This document shows positions 8,489-16,260 of a stretch of DNA of 64,000 nt, piece by piece. The DNA is from Rhodoluna sp. KAS3. Its GTDB lineage: Bacteria > Actinomycetota > Actinomycetes > Actinomycetales > Microbacteriaceae. The notes beneath the pieces are model-generated. The model had not been told where the DNA came from. It searched no databases and worked only from the letters and a program-made list of their open reading frames with translations. The stretch is taken from positions 1,116,001-1,180,000 of the forward strand of contig NZ_AP026910.1 of assembly GCF_026000575.1 (NCBI RefSeq), given 5' to 3'. The position numbers and the translations under genes were made by a program. Positions within the stretch are counted from its first letter, which is position 1. Each line of letters opens with the position of its first letter.

Positions 8489-8998
8489 TTAGGCGGCTAG
8501 CTTGGCGCGTAGTGCGTCGATAACGCGTACAGCCTGTGATAGCGGTGCCTGAGTTGTAGCAGCAGCCTTGTACATCGGAGCCTTGAAAAGTCCTGCGGCC
8601 TTGGCCAATAGAACTTCGCGAGACTCGAGATCTGCAAGCTTCTGCACCTCTGCAGCAGAAAGAGCAACGCCGTCTAGGACACCGGTCTTTACTACTAGTA
8701 GAGGATTTGCCTTCGCAAAGTCACGCAAAGCCTTAGCAACTGAGACTGCGTCTCCGGTTGCAAAAGCGAGAGCGGTTGGTCCGAACAACTGGCCGTCAAA
8801 TGCGGTTACTCCAGCGTTCTTCGCAGCGATCTCAATAAGAGTGTTCTTTGCTACGGCGTAGGTTGCGTCTGCACTGATGTTGCGACGTAGCTCTTTGAGC
8901 TGTGCAACGGTGAGACCGCGGTACTCGGTTAGAAAGACGGCGTTTGAGTTCTGGAATAGACCAGTTAGCTCAGCTACCTTCTCGACCTTGTTCGCCAT
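8489..8998 (-). CDS. rplJ: 50S ribosomal protein L10
   Basis: Base of the ribosomal stalk; binds 23S rRNA and L7/L12 dimers and, in many bacteria, its own mRNA leader. The start is the ATG at 8998 (MANKVEKVAELTGLFQNSNA) with AAGGAG upstream; an open extension to 9061 is non-coding leader containing the attenuator hairpin. The protein is 169 residues, with the RNA-binding domain signature TEYRGLTVAQLKELRR and GPTALAFATGDAVSVAKAL. Operon with rplL. Confidence 0.98.
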   Translation of the reverse strand: MANKVEKVAELTGLFQNSNAVFLTEYRGLTVAQLKELRRNISADATYAVAKNTLIEIAAKNAGVTAFDGQLFGPTALAFATGDAVSVAKALRDFAKANPLLVVKTGVLDGVALSAAEVQKLADLESREVLLAKAAGLFKAPMYKAAATTQAPLSQAVRVIDALRAKLAA

Positions 8999-8999
8999 G

Positions 9000-9185
9000 G
9001 CGCTCCTTGAATGTTTATGTCGGTAGCCCCGGGAAATAAAAAATGCTCCATGCAGACGCATGAAGCAGTAAAAAACTCAGTTTAAAAACCAACGAATTGA
9101 ACTTCTAAATACACCTGCGTGGGTTGACACTTTCGTATCCTTCGTTGCCTCGCGAGAAGCAAAACCGACGGTCTGTGGCTTCTTA
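9000..9185 (-). ncRNA. L10 leader with intrinsic attenuator, 5' UTR of rplJ-rplL
   Basis: The minus-strand leader begins with paired segments around CGGTCTTGTAGGCTGTAAGAAG...CACAGACCG (about 9149-9182), where an L10-binding kink-turn structure is expected in actinobacteria. It ends in a 10-bp stem TGCTTCATGC / GCATGGAGCA (9044-9067) with a GTCT loop and a run of six T, about 45 nt before the rplJ start. This is the architecture of transcription attenuation by excess L10. The exact boundaries and the promoter are not determined. Confidence 0.65.
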
Positions 9186-9221
9186 CAGCCTACAAGACCG
9201 CCGAGATCAGCGCAAGTGCCA

Positions 9222-9253
9222 AAAACCCCACCGGCGCTAACCGATGGGGTTTT
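9222..9253 (-). terminator. Terminator downstream of the DEAD-box helicase gene
   Basis: AAAACCCCACCGG / CCGATGGGGTTTT stem with one mismatch and a seven-base loop; both sides end in A/T tracts. It separates the helicase from the rplJ leader. Confidence 0.85.
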
Positions 9254-9266
9254 CTGAAACTAACGA

Positions 9267-11564
9267 CTAGTCGTTGTACTTCTTGGCACGTGGTCGGCCC
9301 TCGCCCTTAGGCTTGTCTGCCCAACGACCCTTACCAGAGCCACCGTAGTTACCACGGCCACCTGAACGGCCACCGCCTGAACCGCCGCGACCTTCGCGAC
9401 CGCGGCCACCGCCACCGTTGCCACCGCGTGAGTCACCAAAGTCAAGTGCCTCTGGAGCCGGAGGTGGAGCGATTGGGCCAGCTAGCTGCTCAAGCAACTC
9501 GCTTGATGGGCGTACGTCTGAGAAGATTCCGTCGCGCTCTGCACGACGAAGTAGGTCTTCCATGCGGCGGCGACGGCTGCGTGGTATCAGGGTGATAACA
9601 GTACCCTCCTTGTTCGCACGACCGGTACGGCCAGAGCGGTGAAGGTAGGTCTTGTATTCCTCTGGTGGATCAACCTGGACCACAAAAGCAACGTCGTCAA
9701 CGTGGATACCGCGAGCGGCCACATCGGTGGCAACTAGAACACGAACAGCACCCTTGGTAAAACGCTCAAGGTTGCGGTTTCGCTGGTTTTGGTTTAGGTC
9801 ACCGTGCAGACGAGCAGCTGGAACACCAGCCTGGGTCAGGCTCTCGCTCAAACGCTCTGCGGTCATCTTGGTACGGGTAAAGATGATTGACTTGCCCTCA
9901 CCCTGAACGATGCGCAAAAGAACCTGTGAACGGTCTTCAGGGTCAACGGTCATTACGCGGTGAGTGATGTTGGCAGTGTCGGTCTCTTCGTTCGGAACCT
10001 CGTAAACGTATGGGTCAGGAAGGAATTCCTTAACCAATGCGTCGACCTCGCGGTCAAGAGTTGCCGAGAAAAGCAGCTTCTGGCTGTCGCCGGCAGCGCG
10101 CATGATGCGGCGCACACCTTCGATAAAGCCAAGGTCACACATGTGGTCAGCCTCATCGACAATCAGGGTTTCAACCTCTGAAAGATCGATGATGCGCTGT
10201 GCCATTAGGTCTTCAAGACGGCCTGGTGTTGCTACAACGATGTCAACACCGCGGCTCATGGCGTTCTCTTGCTTGCGCTGAGGAACACCACCGTAGATGC
10301 AGGTTGTGTAGAAACCAACTGCGCGGGCAATGCCGTTTACAGTGCGGTCGATCTGGTCTGCAAGCTCGCGGGTTGGCGCCAAAATTAGCGCACGTGGCTT
10401 GCCAGCCTTGCGTGGCACTGAACCAGCAGCAATCAACTTGGTAACTAGTGGCACGGTGAACGCAATGGTCTTACCCGAACCGGTCTTACCGCGGCCAAGA
10501 ACATCGCGGCCAGAAATTGCAGCTGGGATGGTGCTTGCCTGGATAGGGAACGGAGTTGATGCGCCCATGCCCTCAAGAGCAATAAGCACCTTTGGGTGAA
10601 GACCCATGGCCTCGAAGCTGTCAGCGGTGATTGCCTCTGACTGCTCTACTGCCTCTAGACGCTCAAGAACCTTGTCCTCGAAGAAAGCCTTCTTGTTTGG
10701 GTTTGAGTCGCGTGCACCGCGGAAGGTTGACTCACGTGAGTCATCGCGTGCGGCACGGTCTGGGCGGTTTGGGTTGCGGTCTTCCGAGAAGTTGCGGCGT
10801 GGGCCACGGTCATCGCGTGATGCAAAGTCGCGGCGTGATTCGTTGCGGTCTTCCCATGGGCGGTTTGACATGCCACCGGCTGGGCGCTGCGCGCGGTCGC
10901 CAAAGTCACGACGTGGAGCACGGTCATCGCGGTTGCCGTATGAAGGGCGGTCATTGCCACGGCGGTCATCTGAACCACCAAAGCGCGGACGGTCGTTACC
11001 GTATGACGGACGTGAGTCGCGGTCACCGAAGTCACGGCGAGGTGCGCGGTCATCGCGGTTGCCGTAAGAAGGACGTGAGTCACGGTCACCAAAGTCACGA
11101 CGTGGAGCACGGTCATCGCGGTTGCCGTATGAAGGGCGGCCATCACGGGCTGCGCGGTCATCAGCGTTGTAACGAGGCTTGCGTGCTGGTGCACCGGTGC
11201 CTTCGCCGTTGCGCGGAGTCCAGTCGCGACCGCGGTCTTCGCGGCCACCATTCATTTCGCGAGGTGAGGTGCGGCCTGCAGCTGGGCGCGAGTTACGGTC
11301 GTTGCCGTATGAAGGGCGCTCGCCACGAGGTGAATCACCGTAGGTCTTTTTTGGGCCGCTCTCAAAGAACGCGCCCTTTGCTCGTGGAGCACGTGATGGT
11401 CCGGTGCCGTCGGCTGCGCGGTGAGGCGCACGACCAGAAGTCGGTGCTCCGCCGCCCTTGTTCGAAAACCCGCTGTCGCGGCTTTTCCCGTTTTCACGTG
11501 GCTTGAAATTGTTGCCGGCAGCTCCCTTAGGCGCGCGCGACGATGACTTGCCAAATCCAGGCAT
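9267..11564 (-). CDS. DEAD-box RNA helicase with long repeat-rich disordered N- and C-termini
   Basis: ATP-dependent RNA helicase, probably for cold adaptation, ribosome assembly or RNA decay. The core starts near residue 320 with a Q motif (STPFPIQASTIPAA), then Walker A GRGKTGSGKT (about 355), PTRELADQ, ATPGRLEDL, DEAD as VDEADHM (about 470), SAT, HGDLNQNQRNRN and HRSGRTGR (about 645). The first 310 residues are low-complexity Arg/Asp/Gly sequence containing two tandem copies and one separated copy of a unit of about 21 residues (SYGNRDDRAPRRDFGDRDSR). The C-terminus is an RGG-like Gly/Arg tail (about 700-765). Start ATG 11564 has AGAGGAA upstream. Such charged tails bind RNA and can drive condensate formation. 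Confidence 0.95.
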   Translation of the reverse strand: MPGFGKSSSRAPKGAAGNNFKPRENGKSRDSGFSNKGGGAPTSGRAPHRAADGTGPSRAPRAKGAFFESGPKKTYGDSPRGERPSYGNDRNSRPAAGRTSPREMNGGREDRGRDWTPRNGEGTGAPARKPRYNADDRAARDGRPSYGNRDDRAPRRDFGDRDSRPSYGNRDDRAPRRDFGDRDSRPSYGNDRPRFGGSDDRRGNDRPSYGNRDDRAPRRDFGDRAQRPAGGMSNRPWEDRNESRRDFASRDDRGPRRNFSEDRNPNRPDRAARDDSRESTFRGARDSNPNKKAFFEDKVLERLEAVEQSEAITADSFEAMGLHPKVLIALEGMGASTPFPIQASTIPAAISGRDVLGRGKTGSGKTIAFTVPLVTKLIAAGSVPRKAGKPRALILAPTRELADQIDRTVNGIARAVGFYTTCIYGGVPQRKQENAMSRGVDIVVATPGRLEDLMAQRIIDLSEVETLIVDEADHMCDLGFIEGVRRIMRAAGDSQKLLFSATLDREVDALVKEFLPDPYVYEVPNEETDTANITHRVMTVDPEDRSQVLLRIVQGEGKSIIFTRTKMTAERLSESLTQAGVPAARLHGDLNQNQRNRNLERFTKGAVRVLVATDVAARGIHVDDVAFVVQVDPPEEYKTYLHRSGRTGRANKEGTVITLIPRSRRRRMEDLLRRAERDGIFSDVRPSSELLEQLAGPIAPPPAPEALDFGDSRGGNGGGGRGREGRGGSGGGRSGGRGNYGGSGKGRWADKPKGEGRPRAKKYND

Positions 11565-11829
11565 AGTTGTAGATTCCTCTTCAGTTGTGTTGGCCCTCGC
11601 AGGGAGTAGCTGCTTGTGGGCCGGTGGGCTAGTCGAACAGCGCTAAACCCACACACGAGAAGAACATCCGCAATACGGCGGATTCTCATTTAGAGGAAAA
11701 GACTGGTACATCTCAGAGGCGGCACTTAGGTGGCCACATGATTCAAATGATGTACTGCAAACGACTACTGTCACGAATTCGTAACGTTCTTAGACTACTT
11801 GAAGGTTTGGCTTTTGGCTATAGCAAAAC
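11565..11829. other. Intergenic region upstream of the helicase gene
   Basis: 265 bp holding the 5' leader of the helicase gene; its long untranslated length would suit a cold-shock type leader, but no specific motif or hairpin could be assigned. Confidence 0.3.
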
Positions 11830-13572
11830 CTAGATTGGCACCTTGATCTCTAAAGTCGTGCCTCGATCGGTGTTGTAAAGGCGCCAACCCAGCGAGACCT
11901 CGTCAAGAATCGATGATCCAAAACCTGGCACCACACTGCTGTTTAGCGGCACGCCGTCGTTTGTGATCTTCAGCTCGAGGATATGTTCGTCAACCTGGGC
12001 AACCTCAACCCAAACCTTGCTTGCCTTGCCGTGCTTGGCAGCATTACTCACCGACTCGCGAATCACACTCGTAAAACAGGCCGTTGCCACCGAGTTTGCG
12101 CGCACCCGATCTGCCCAATCGGTGTTTAGTGGCGGCAAATTCAGCTCAACCACACCGTCCCACATCGTCTTAATCTGGTTCAAAACCTCATCAAAAGACT
12201 CTTGTTCCTCAATGGTCTCAAGCTTCTTCAGTGCCCCGACGATGTCTGACTCGATGGCCTCAAGGTAGGCGGCAGACTTGACCTGCTCTTGGCTGAGTCT
12301 GATGGCAGACGCATACAGCGCCGACTGAATTGGCCCGTGAATCACAGATGCCACGCGGCGGCGGTTGAGCCAAAGCTCTTGCCTCAACTGCGCCGTCAAC
12401 ACCGATAGCTCACCCAGCACCTTGGCCATCTGAACCTCTGCGTCATGGCGCTGGGTTCGAGCAATCTGCATGGCAAAGCCGAGCAGGGCCAAGAACAGCA
12501 GCATGGTTAGGTACTGCATCAGGGTTACGCTACTGAGCCCCAAGCCCAGGGTGTCCAGCACAAATCCGGTTACCAAAGTGACAATTGCCATCACGCTGGC
12601 AACCGCAAATGATGCGACGATTGGTGAGACCCACCAGTTGCGCAAGCCTTTTTGAGCCACGCGGGTCAACAACCAACAAAGCAAAACACTGATGACTGCT
12701 GTGATTTGTGGCTGGCCGTTGGTCACTGCAGCAGGCACCGTCAGTGTCACCGAGGCAGAACCAAAGGTGGTTAGCGACGGCACGACCATCTGCCCTACCG
12801 AAATTTTGGTCGGGAATCGGCCCCTAGAGCGAACCGCAAAACCCTTTGAGGCGTTTTCAAGCGCGGCCTCGGTTGCTGAGGTGACGCGGCCAATTTCATG
12901 GCTAAGTGGCCGAACCACATCTTCGATGGTGTCGCGCAACCTAGGTGCCAACTTTGAAACATCTTGGCTCTTTAAACCACGGCGCAATTGCTCAACCACC
13001 GGAATCAGGATTTCCTGCGCTTTGGCAAGCAACTCAGCCTGCTGCTGGGCCACCTGCCCGTGCATGTTTTTACGCAGCGAGTCCAGGGCAGATTTTTGCT
13101 TCTCGAGGTCAGCAATCACAATGTCGTGGCGGTCTTTCGAAGCGTTATAAATAGCCAGCGTGGCTACCGAACCAAACACAAAAAACGGGCCGGCATAAAG
13201 CCTGAACAAGAGTTCACTCGGCGAAATCAGCCCAAAAGCCGAACCAACACCCCAAACCGCAAAACCGCGAGCAAACCCGGCAAGCAGCAGCGCCAGAGTG
13301 GTTAGCAGCGGCTTAGAACCCCGATCGGGCCCAGCCAGAAAGGTCTCGCGCGCAGCAATCAGGACCGCAATGGTAGCAAAATAAGCACCCGTGGCAATAA
13401 AAAACCATTCAAGAAATGAACCGCCAAGGCGACCCGGACTACTAATGAGAATCAATGCGTATGACGGAATCGCAAACTGAAAAAGGTTGCGGTTGCTAAG
13501 CGCCACCGGCCCGGCCGCGTTGTAAAACGCCTCGCGAACACTAATTCGCGGAGTCAGAAATTGGCTCGGCAT
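11830..13572 (-). CDS. Membrane sensor histidine kinase (HisKA_3-like/HATPase)
   Basis: A 580-residue sensor kinase. The first half contains two membrane blocks: about four helices near residues 25-150 and another group near 270-370, separated by a predicted coiled-coil region (SALDSLRKNMHGQVAQQQAE). The phosphoacceptor region is RRRVASVIHGPIQSALYASA with His412; it has HGPIQ where HisKA_3 kinases usually have HDxxQ. The ATP-binding domain shows ESVSNAAKHG (N box), KITNDGVP (G1) and GFGSSILDEVSL (G2). The gene starts 2 bp after the response regulator stop, so the pair is co-translated. The signal sensed is unknown. Confidence 0.85.
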   Translation of the reverse strand: MPSQFLTPRISVREAFYNAAGPVALSNRNLFQFAIPSYALILISSPGRLGGSFLEWFFIATGAYFATIAVLIAARETFLAGPDRGSKPLLTTLALLLAGFARGFAVWGVGSAFGLISPSELLFRLYAGPFFVFGSVATLAIYNASKDRHDIVIADLEKQKSALDSLRKNMHGQVAQQQAELLAKAQEILIPVVEQLRRGLKSQDVSKLAPRLRDTIEDVVRPLSHEIGRVTSATEAALENASKGFAVRSRGRFPTKISVGQMVVPSLTTFGSASVTLTVPAAVTNGQPQITAVISVLLCWLLTRVAQKGLRNWWVSPIVASFAVASVMAIVTLVTGFVLDTLGLGLSSVTLMQYLTMLLFLALLGFAMQIARTQRHDAEVQMAKVLGELSVLTAQLRQELWLNRRRVASVIHGPIQSALYASAIRLSQEQVKSAAYLEAIESDIVGALKKLETIEEQESFDEVLNQIKTMWDGVVELNLPPLNTDWADRVRANSVATACFTSVIRESVSNAAKHGKASKVWVEVAQVDEHILELKITNDGVPLNSSVVPGFGSSILDEVSLGWRLYNTDRGTTLEIKVPI

Positions 13573-13574
13573 GA

Positions 13575-14273
13575 CTACTCGCCGGTCGTGGTTCCTGAAG
13601 CTTTGAGGTACTTGGCCGCGGCCTCTACTCGAGCATTACCGCCAGCATCGATGTCTACACCCAGGGCAATAAACACTCGCGACACGATGCCTTCTACGGC
13701 ACGGATAGAGGTTGCGCGCTTCTCAGCAATCTGACCGTTCGAGTAACCCGCAGCAATCAACTGCAGCACCTCAATCTGCTTCTTCGAGAGAGTGGCGAGT
13801 GGGCGCGAAGGGTTTAGGTCGTGGCGCATGTGTGGCGTAACTGAGTCGTGAAGCACGGCCTCTAGCGCATTAACCAATTCATTGGAGTCAATCAGCTGTG
13901 ACTTACGAAGATAAGAGACACCCTTAGGGAGCTCATTTGGATCCTGTCCGGCAAAGCGGGCATCAGGCAGGTTGGTCAAAAACACAATGCCGACATCCGG
14001 TGAGGTGGCCTGAATCCACTGAGCAAAATCAAAGCCGTTTGGACCGGCACCGAGCTCAATGTCGAGCACTACGGCATCTGGGTCAAAATCCTGAAACAAC
14101 TTTTTGGCTTCGGCGGCGTTAGCAGCCACGGCAACACTGAAACCGGCTGCTTCTAGCGACTTTGCAACTAGGTCGCGCAGCAGTGCCTCGTCCTCGACGA
14201 TGACTACGTTCCGATTAAACAATTTGCCCCAAATCTTGTGATCTAAAATCCGTGCCAATAACGATCCAGGCAC
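13575..14273 (-). CDS. LuxR/NarL-type response regulator
   Basis: A 232-residue two-component response regulator. The receiver domain has the acidic pocket VIVEDEALLRD, the phosphoacceptor Asp in AVVLDIELGAGPNGFD and the conserved Lys in YLRKSQ. A C-terminal LuxR-type helix-turn-helix follows: LSKKQIEVLQLIAAGYSNGQ and SIRAVEGIVSRVFIALG. It precedes and is coupled to the kinase gene, forming a dedicated pair. The start GTG 14273 fits a leaderless promoter squeezed into the 16-bp gap after the glutaredoxin gene. Confidence 0.92.
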   Translation of the reverse strand: MPGSLLARILDHKIWGKLFNRNVVIVEDEALLRDLVAKSLEAAGFSVAVAANAAEAKKLFQDFDPDAVVLDIELGAGPNGFDFAQWIQATSPDVGIVFLTNLPDARFAGQDPNELPKGVSYLRKSQLIDSNELVNALEAVLHDSVTPHMRHDLNPSRPLATLSKKQIEVLQLIAAGYSNGQIAEKRATSIRAVEGIVSRVFIALGVDIDAGGNARVEAAAKYLKASGTTTGE

Positions 14274-14280
14274 AAATTAG

Positions 14281-14286
14281 AACTTA
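14281..14286 (-). promoter_or_regulatory. Leaderless -10 box (TAAGTT, 7 nt before GTG 14273)
   Basis: On the minus strand TAAGTT is followed by CTAATTT and the GTG of the response regulator gene, within the 16-bp gap after the redoxin gene. Confidence 0.4.
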
Positions 14287-14289
14287 AGA

Positions 14290-14538
14290 CTAAATCAGAT
14301 TTCTTTCGGCGAGCGCTGATTGCAAATCTGCATCACTCGGCTCAACCAAAAACTTGCCATCTTCAAACAAAATTACCGGGATGTTTTTGCGGCCAGAAAT
14401 ACCCTCTGCCTCGGCAGCAACTTCGGCGCTCTCAGAGACGTCTTTGACGTCATAGGCAACCTCAAGCTTGTTTAGCAAAGCCTTTGAACGGCGGCAATCA
14501 ACGCACCAGTCAGCGCCGTAATAAGTTACCTGAGCCAT
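14290..14538 (-). CDS. Glutaredoxin/mycoredoxin-like small redox protein
   Basis: An 82-residue thioredoxin-fold protein. The active site is ADWCVDCRRSKALL (CVDC), the cis-Pro loop KNIPVILFEDG, and the C-terminal SDADLQSAL completes a glutaredoxin-like domain. In actinobacteria such proteins reduce mixed disulfides with mycothiol (mycoredoxin) or serve as NrdH-like donors; CVDC is neither the classical mycoredoxin CGYC nor the NrdH CVQC, so the exact partner is open. Located 8 bp after the HAD phosphatase gene with AGAGGGAAA as ribosome binding site. Confidence 0.85.
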   Translation of the reverse strand: MAQVTYYGADWCVDCRRSKALLNKLEVAYDVKDVSESAEVAAEAEGISGRKNIPVILFEDGKFLVEPSDADLQSALAERNLI

Positions 14539-14546
14539 GTTTCCCT

Positions 14547-15191
14547 CTATCTCAATCGATTGTTATCTGGAATAACAAGAGTTTCGCCATCAAAGGTTAT
14601 TCCCGTTAGGTCGCGCACCACGATGTCGGCATCGCTCAGCAGAGCGCGTTCAGAAACCCCGATAATCAAGCCGGCCTCGGCCTCAATAGCTGCCTGAACA
14701 CCGGCAATTGCGTCTTCAAAAACCACGCAGTCATGGATGTTAAAGCCAAGCCGCTCGGCCCCAAGCAGGTATGGATCAGGAAAAGGCTTGCCGCGCTTTA
14801 CATCACTGGCGCTAACCAACTCGGCTGGCACCGGCAGCCCGGCGGCCTCGAGCCTTGCCTTGCCCAGATTCACATTCGCCGAGGTGCATACCGTCCAGAT
14901 TCCCGGCCGCAGCGAGTGCAGCAACTCAAACGCGCCACCCAGGGCAACGGTTTGTCCGGCTGTATCTTGCTCGAGCTGGTTGATGCGGTCGTTGGCCTCT
15001 GCAAAAAGCTCAGGTGCCACGTGCTCGCGAACTTTATCTTCAGCCCGAACGCCAGCGTTTTCAGAACTGTTCCAATCCCAGCCGGGGGCATACTCGCTAG
15101 ACCAGGTGGCCCACGCTGCTATTGCTGCCTCGTGAGAGTCAACCAAGACGCCATCGTTGTCAAAAAGCAGCCCCGATGCCGAAAATTTCAA
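14547..15191 (-). CDS. HAD-superfamily hydrolase (subfamily IA, sugar-phosphatase-like)
   Basis: A 214-residue haloacid-dehalogenase-type phosphatase. Motif I is LLFDNDGVLVDSHEAA (nucleophile Asp and +2 Asp), motif II VCTSAN, motif III KRGKPFPDPYLLGAERLG and motif IV CVVFEDAIAGVQAAIEA. This pattern and the small cap match subfamily IA enzymes such as beta-phosphoglucomutases and sugar phosphatases. The likely TTG start at 15191 directly abuts the stop of the membrane protein gene, implying translational coupling. Confidence 0.85.
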   Translation of the reverse strand: MKFSASGLLFDNDGVLVDSHEAAIAAWATWSSEYAPGWDWNSSENAGVRAEDKVREHVAPELFAEANDRINQLEQDTAGQTVALGGAFELLHSLRPGIWTVCTSANVNLGKARLEAAGLPVPAELVSASDVKRGKPFPDPYLLGAERLGFNIHDCVVFEDAIAGVQAAIEAEAGLIIGVSERALLSDADIVVRDLTGITFDGETLVIPDNNRLR

Positions 15192-16229
15192 CTAAGCCTG
15201 CTTCTTCTCGCGGTTGCGCTCAGTGATAGTTAGGTAAATACCGACTACCGCCAGAACCAAAAGAACCTTGGCTGGCAATAGGTCTTCAAACAACCACTGG
15301 ATAGACGGCTCGGCCAAACCTGGCTGAACGTTGCACTCCTCTTCCTTGCAGTCCACCGGAACCTCAGGCCACACCTGCAGCTTTTGGATTGCCATCTGGC
15401 CAAAGGTGAAAGCCATAACCGATACGACCGCACCGAACACGATTGAAAGCACAAAGTTTAGGTTGGCAGCACCAGCGGCAGCCAAAGCCTTGCGAGGCTT
15501 AGGGGCTTCGGCCGTCTTGGCTAAGCGGGCCTTTGATGAAAAGCGGGTTCCGGCAATAATGCCCAGCGCAATGATCAGCTGAATGATCACCCAGACCCAA
15601 ACCTGAAGGTCGGTGCGGGTTACTTGGTAAACCACCAAACCAAAGATCATGGCAAAGGCGGCTGCCAAGATTGGCACGGCGTAACCAAGACCCAGGGCCT
15701 TTTGAGCCTCTGACATCTTTGGCTTGCCCTCTTCATTGGTTTCGATGGTGTCTACGCGGAAGACAAAGGCGCGAAGCAGAACCGTGATGACCAAGGCGGT
15801 TGCCAAGAAGATTGGAAGGTAAACATTCAAGAAGTGAATGAATACGTCTGAGCCCTGACCGTAGTAACTGTTGAACGAGCTCAGGAATGTGCTGATGGCA
15901 AAGATTGCACCAATCGCCAGAGAAATAATGACTGCAAGGTTGGTGAATCGGTGGGCAGCGCGGGCCATCTTGTGGTCCTCACCAAGAGCATGGCGGGCCT
16001 TGATTGCCCAGGTCTGGCCAAATAGAGATGCCAGCGAGCCAACTGTGATGCCCAAGAAGTTTAGGTACACCGAAATTTTGAAAGTCTCTGGTGGTGGGTT
16101 CTCGCCGTAGTAATACGCATTCGAGTTATAGAGGTCTGCATAAGCGGCACCCATGAATAGCGCCCAGGCAATGACTAGGCCCAGTAACGGTAGTGCAACA
16201 GCGCGGTTCTCAAGAGGTATTTTTCTCAT
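15192..16229 (-). CDS. Conserved multi-helix membrane protein of unknown function
   Basis: A 345-residue integral membrane protein with about seven or eight helices: near VALPLLGLVIAWALFMGAAY, ISVYLNFLGITVGSLASL, LAVIISLAIGAIFAIST, FLNVYLPIFLATALVITVLL, VPILAAAFAMIFGLVVY, VWVWVIIQLIIALGIIAG, LNFVLSIVFGAVVSVMAF and a C-terminal LLPAKVLLVLAVVGIYL. A loop with CKEEEC could form a disulfide outside the cell. I do not recognise the family. The frame opens at GTG 16238, but a leaderless -10 box ends exactly 7 nt before the in-frame ATG at 16229, so that start is preferred. Confidence 0.7.
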   Translation of the reverse strand: MRKIPLENRAVALPLLGLVIAWALFMGAAYADLYNSNAYYYGENPPPETFKISVYLNFLGITVGSLASLFGQTWAIKARHALGEDHKMARAAHRFTNLAVIISLAIGAIFAISTFLSSFNSYYGQGSDVFIHFLNVYLPIFLATALVITVLLRAFVFRVDTIETNEEGKPKMSEAQKALGLGYAVPILAAAFAMIFGLVVYQVTRTDLQVWVWVIIQLIIALGIIAGTRFSSKARLAKTAEAPKPRKALAAAGAANLNFVLSIVFGAVVSVMAFTFGQMAIQKLQVWPEVPVDCKEEECNVQPGLAEPSIQWLFEDLLPAKVLLVLAVVGIYLTITERNREKKQA

Positions 16230-16236
16230 ATCCATC

Positions 16237-16254
16237 ACTCTAGCCCTCTAAACT
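16237..16254. promoter_or_regulatory. Divergent leaderless promoter pair
   Basis: A 31-bp spacer contains TAGAGT on the minus strand (16237-16242, 7 nt before ATG 16229) and TAAACT on the plus strand (16249-16254, 6 nt before ATG 16261). The -10 boxes of the two divergent genes are six bases apart, so their polymerase footprints must overlap. Confidence 0.5.
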
Positions 16255-16260
16255 TTTTTT

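Noticed and set aside
8999-9061. N-terminal extension of rplJ
   Set aside because: The 21 extra codons run through the attenuator side of the leader, and ATG 8998 has AAGGAG.
10890-11160. Regularly spaced DNA repeats that could suggest CRISPR
   Set aside because: They are in-frame protein repeats of the helicase tail with no spacers of constant size and no cas genes.
10631-11506. Long plus-strand reading frames opposite the DEAD-box helicase, and the minus-strand frame 10655-11251
   Set aside because: They are shadows created by the Arg/Asp/Gly codon bias of the repeat region; their translations are His/Gly/Arg or Ala/Thr low complexity without a start signal.
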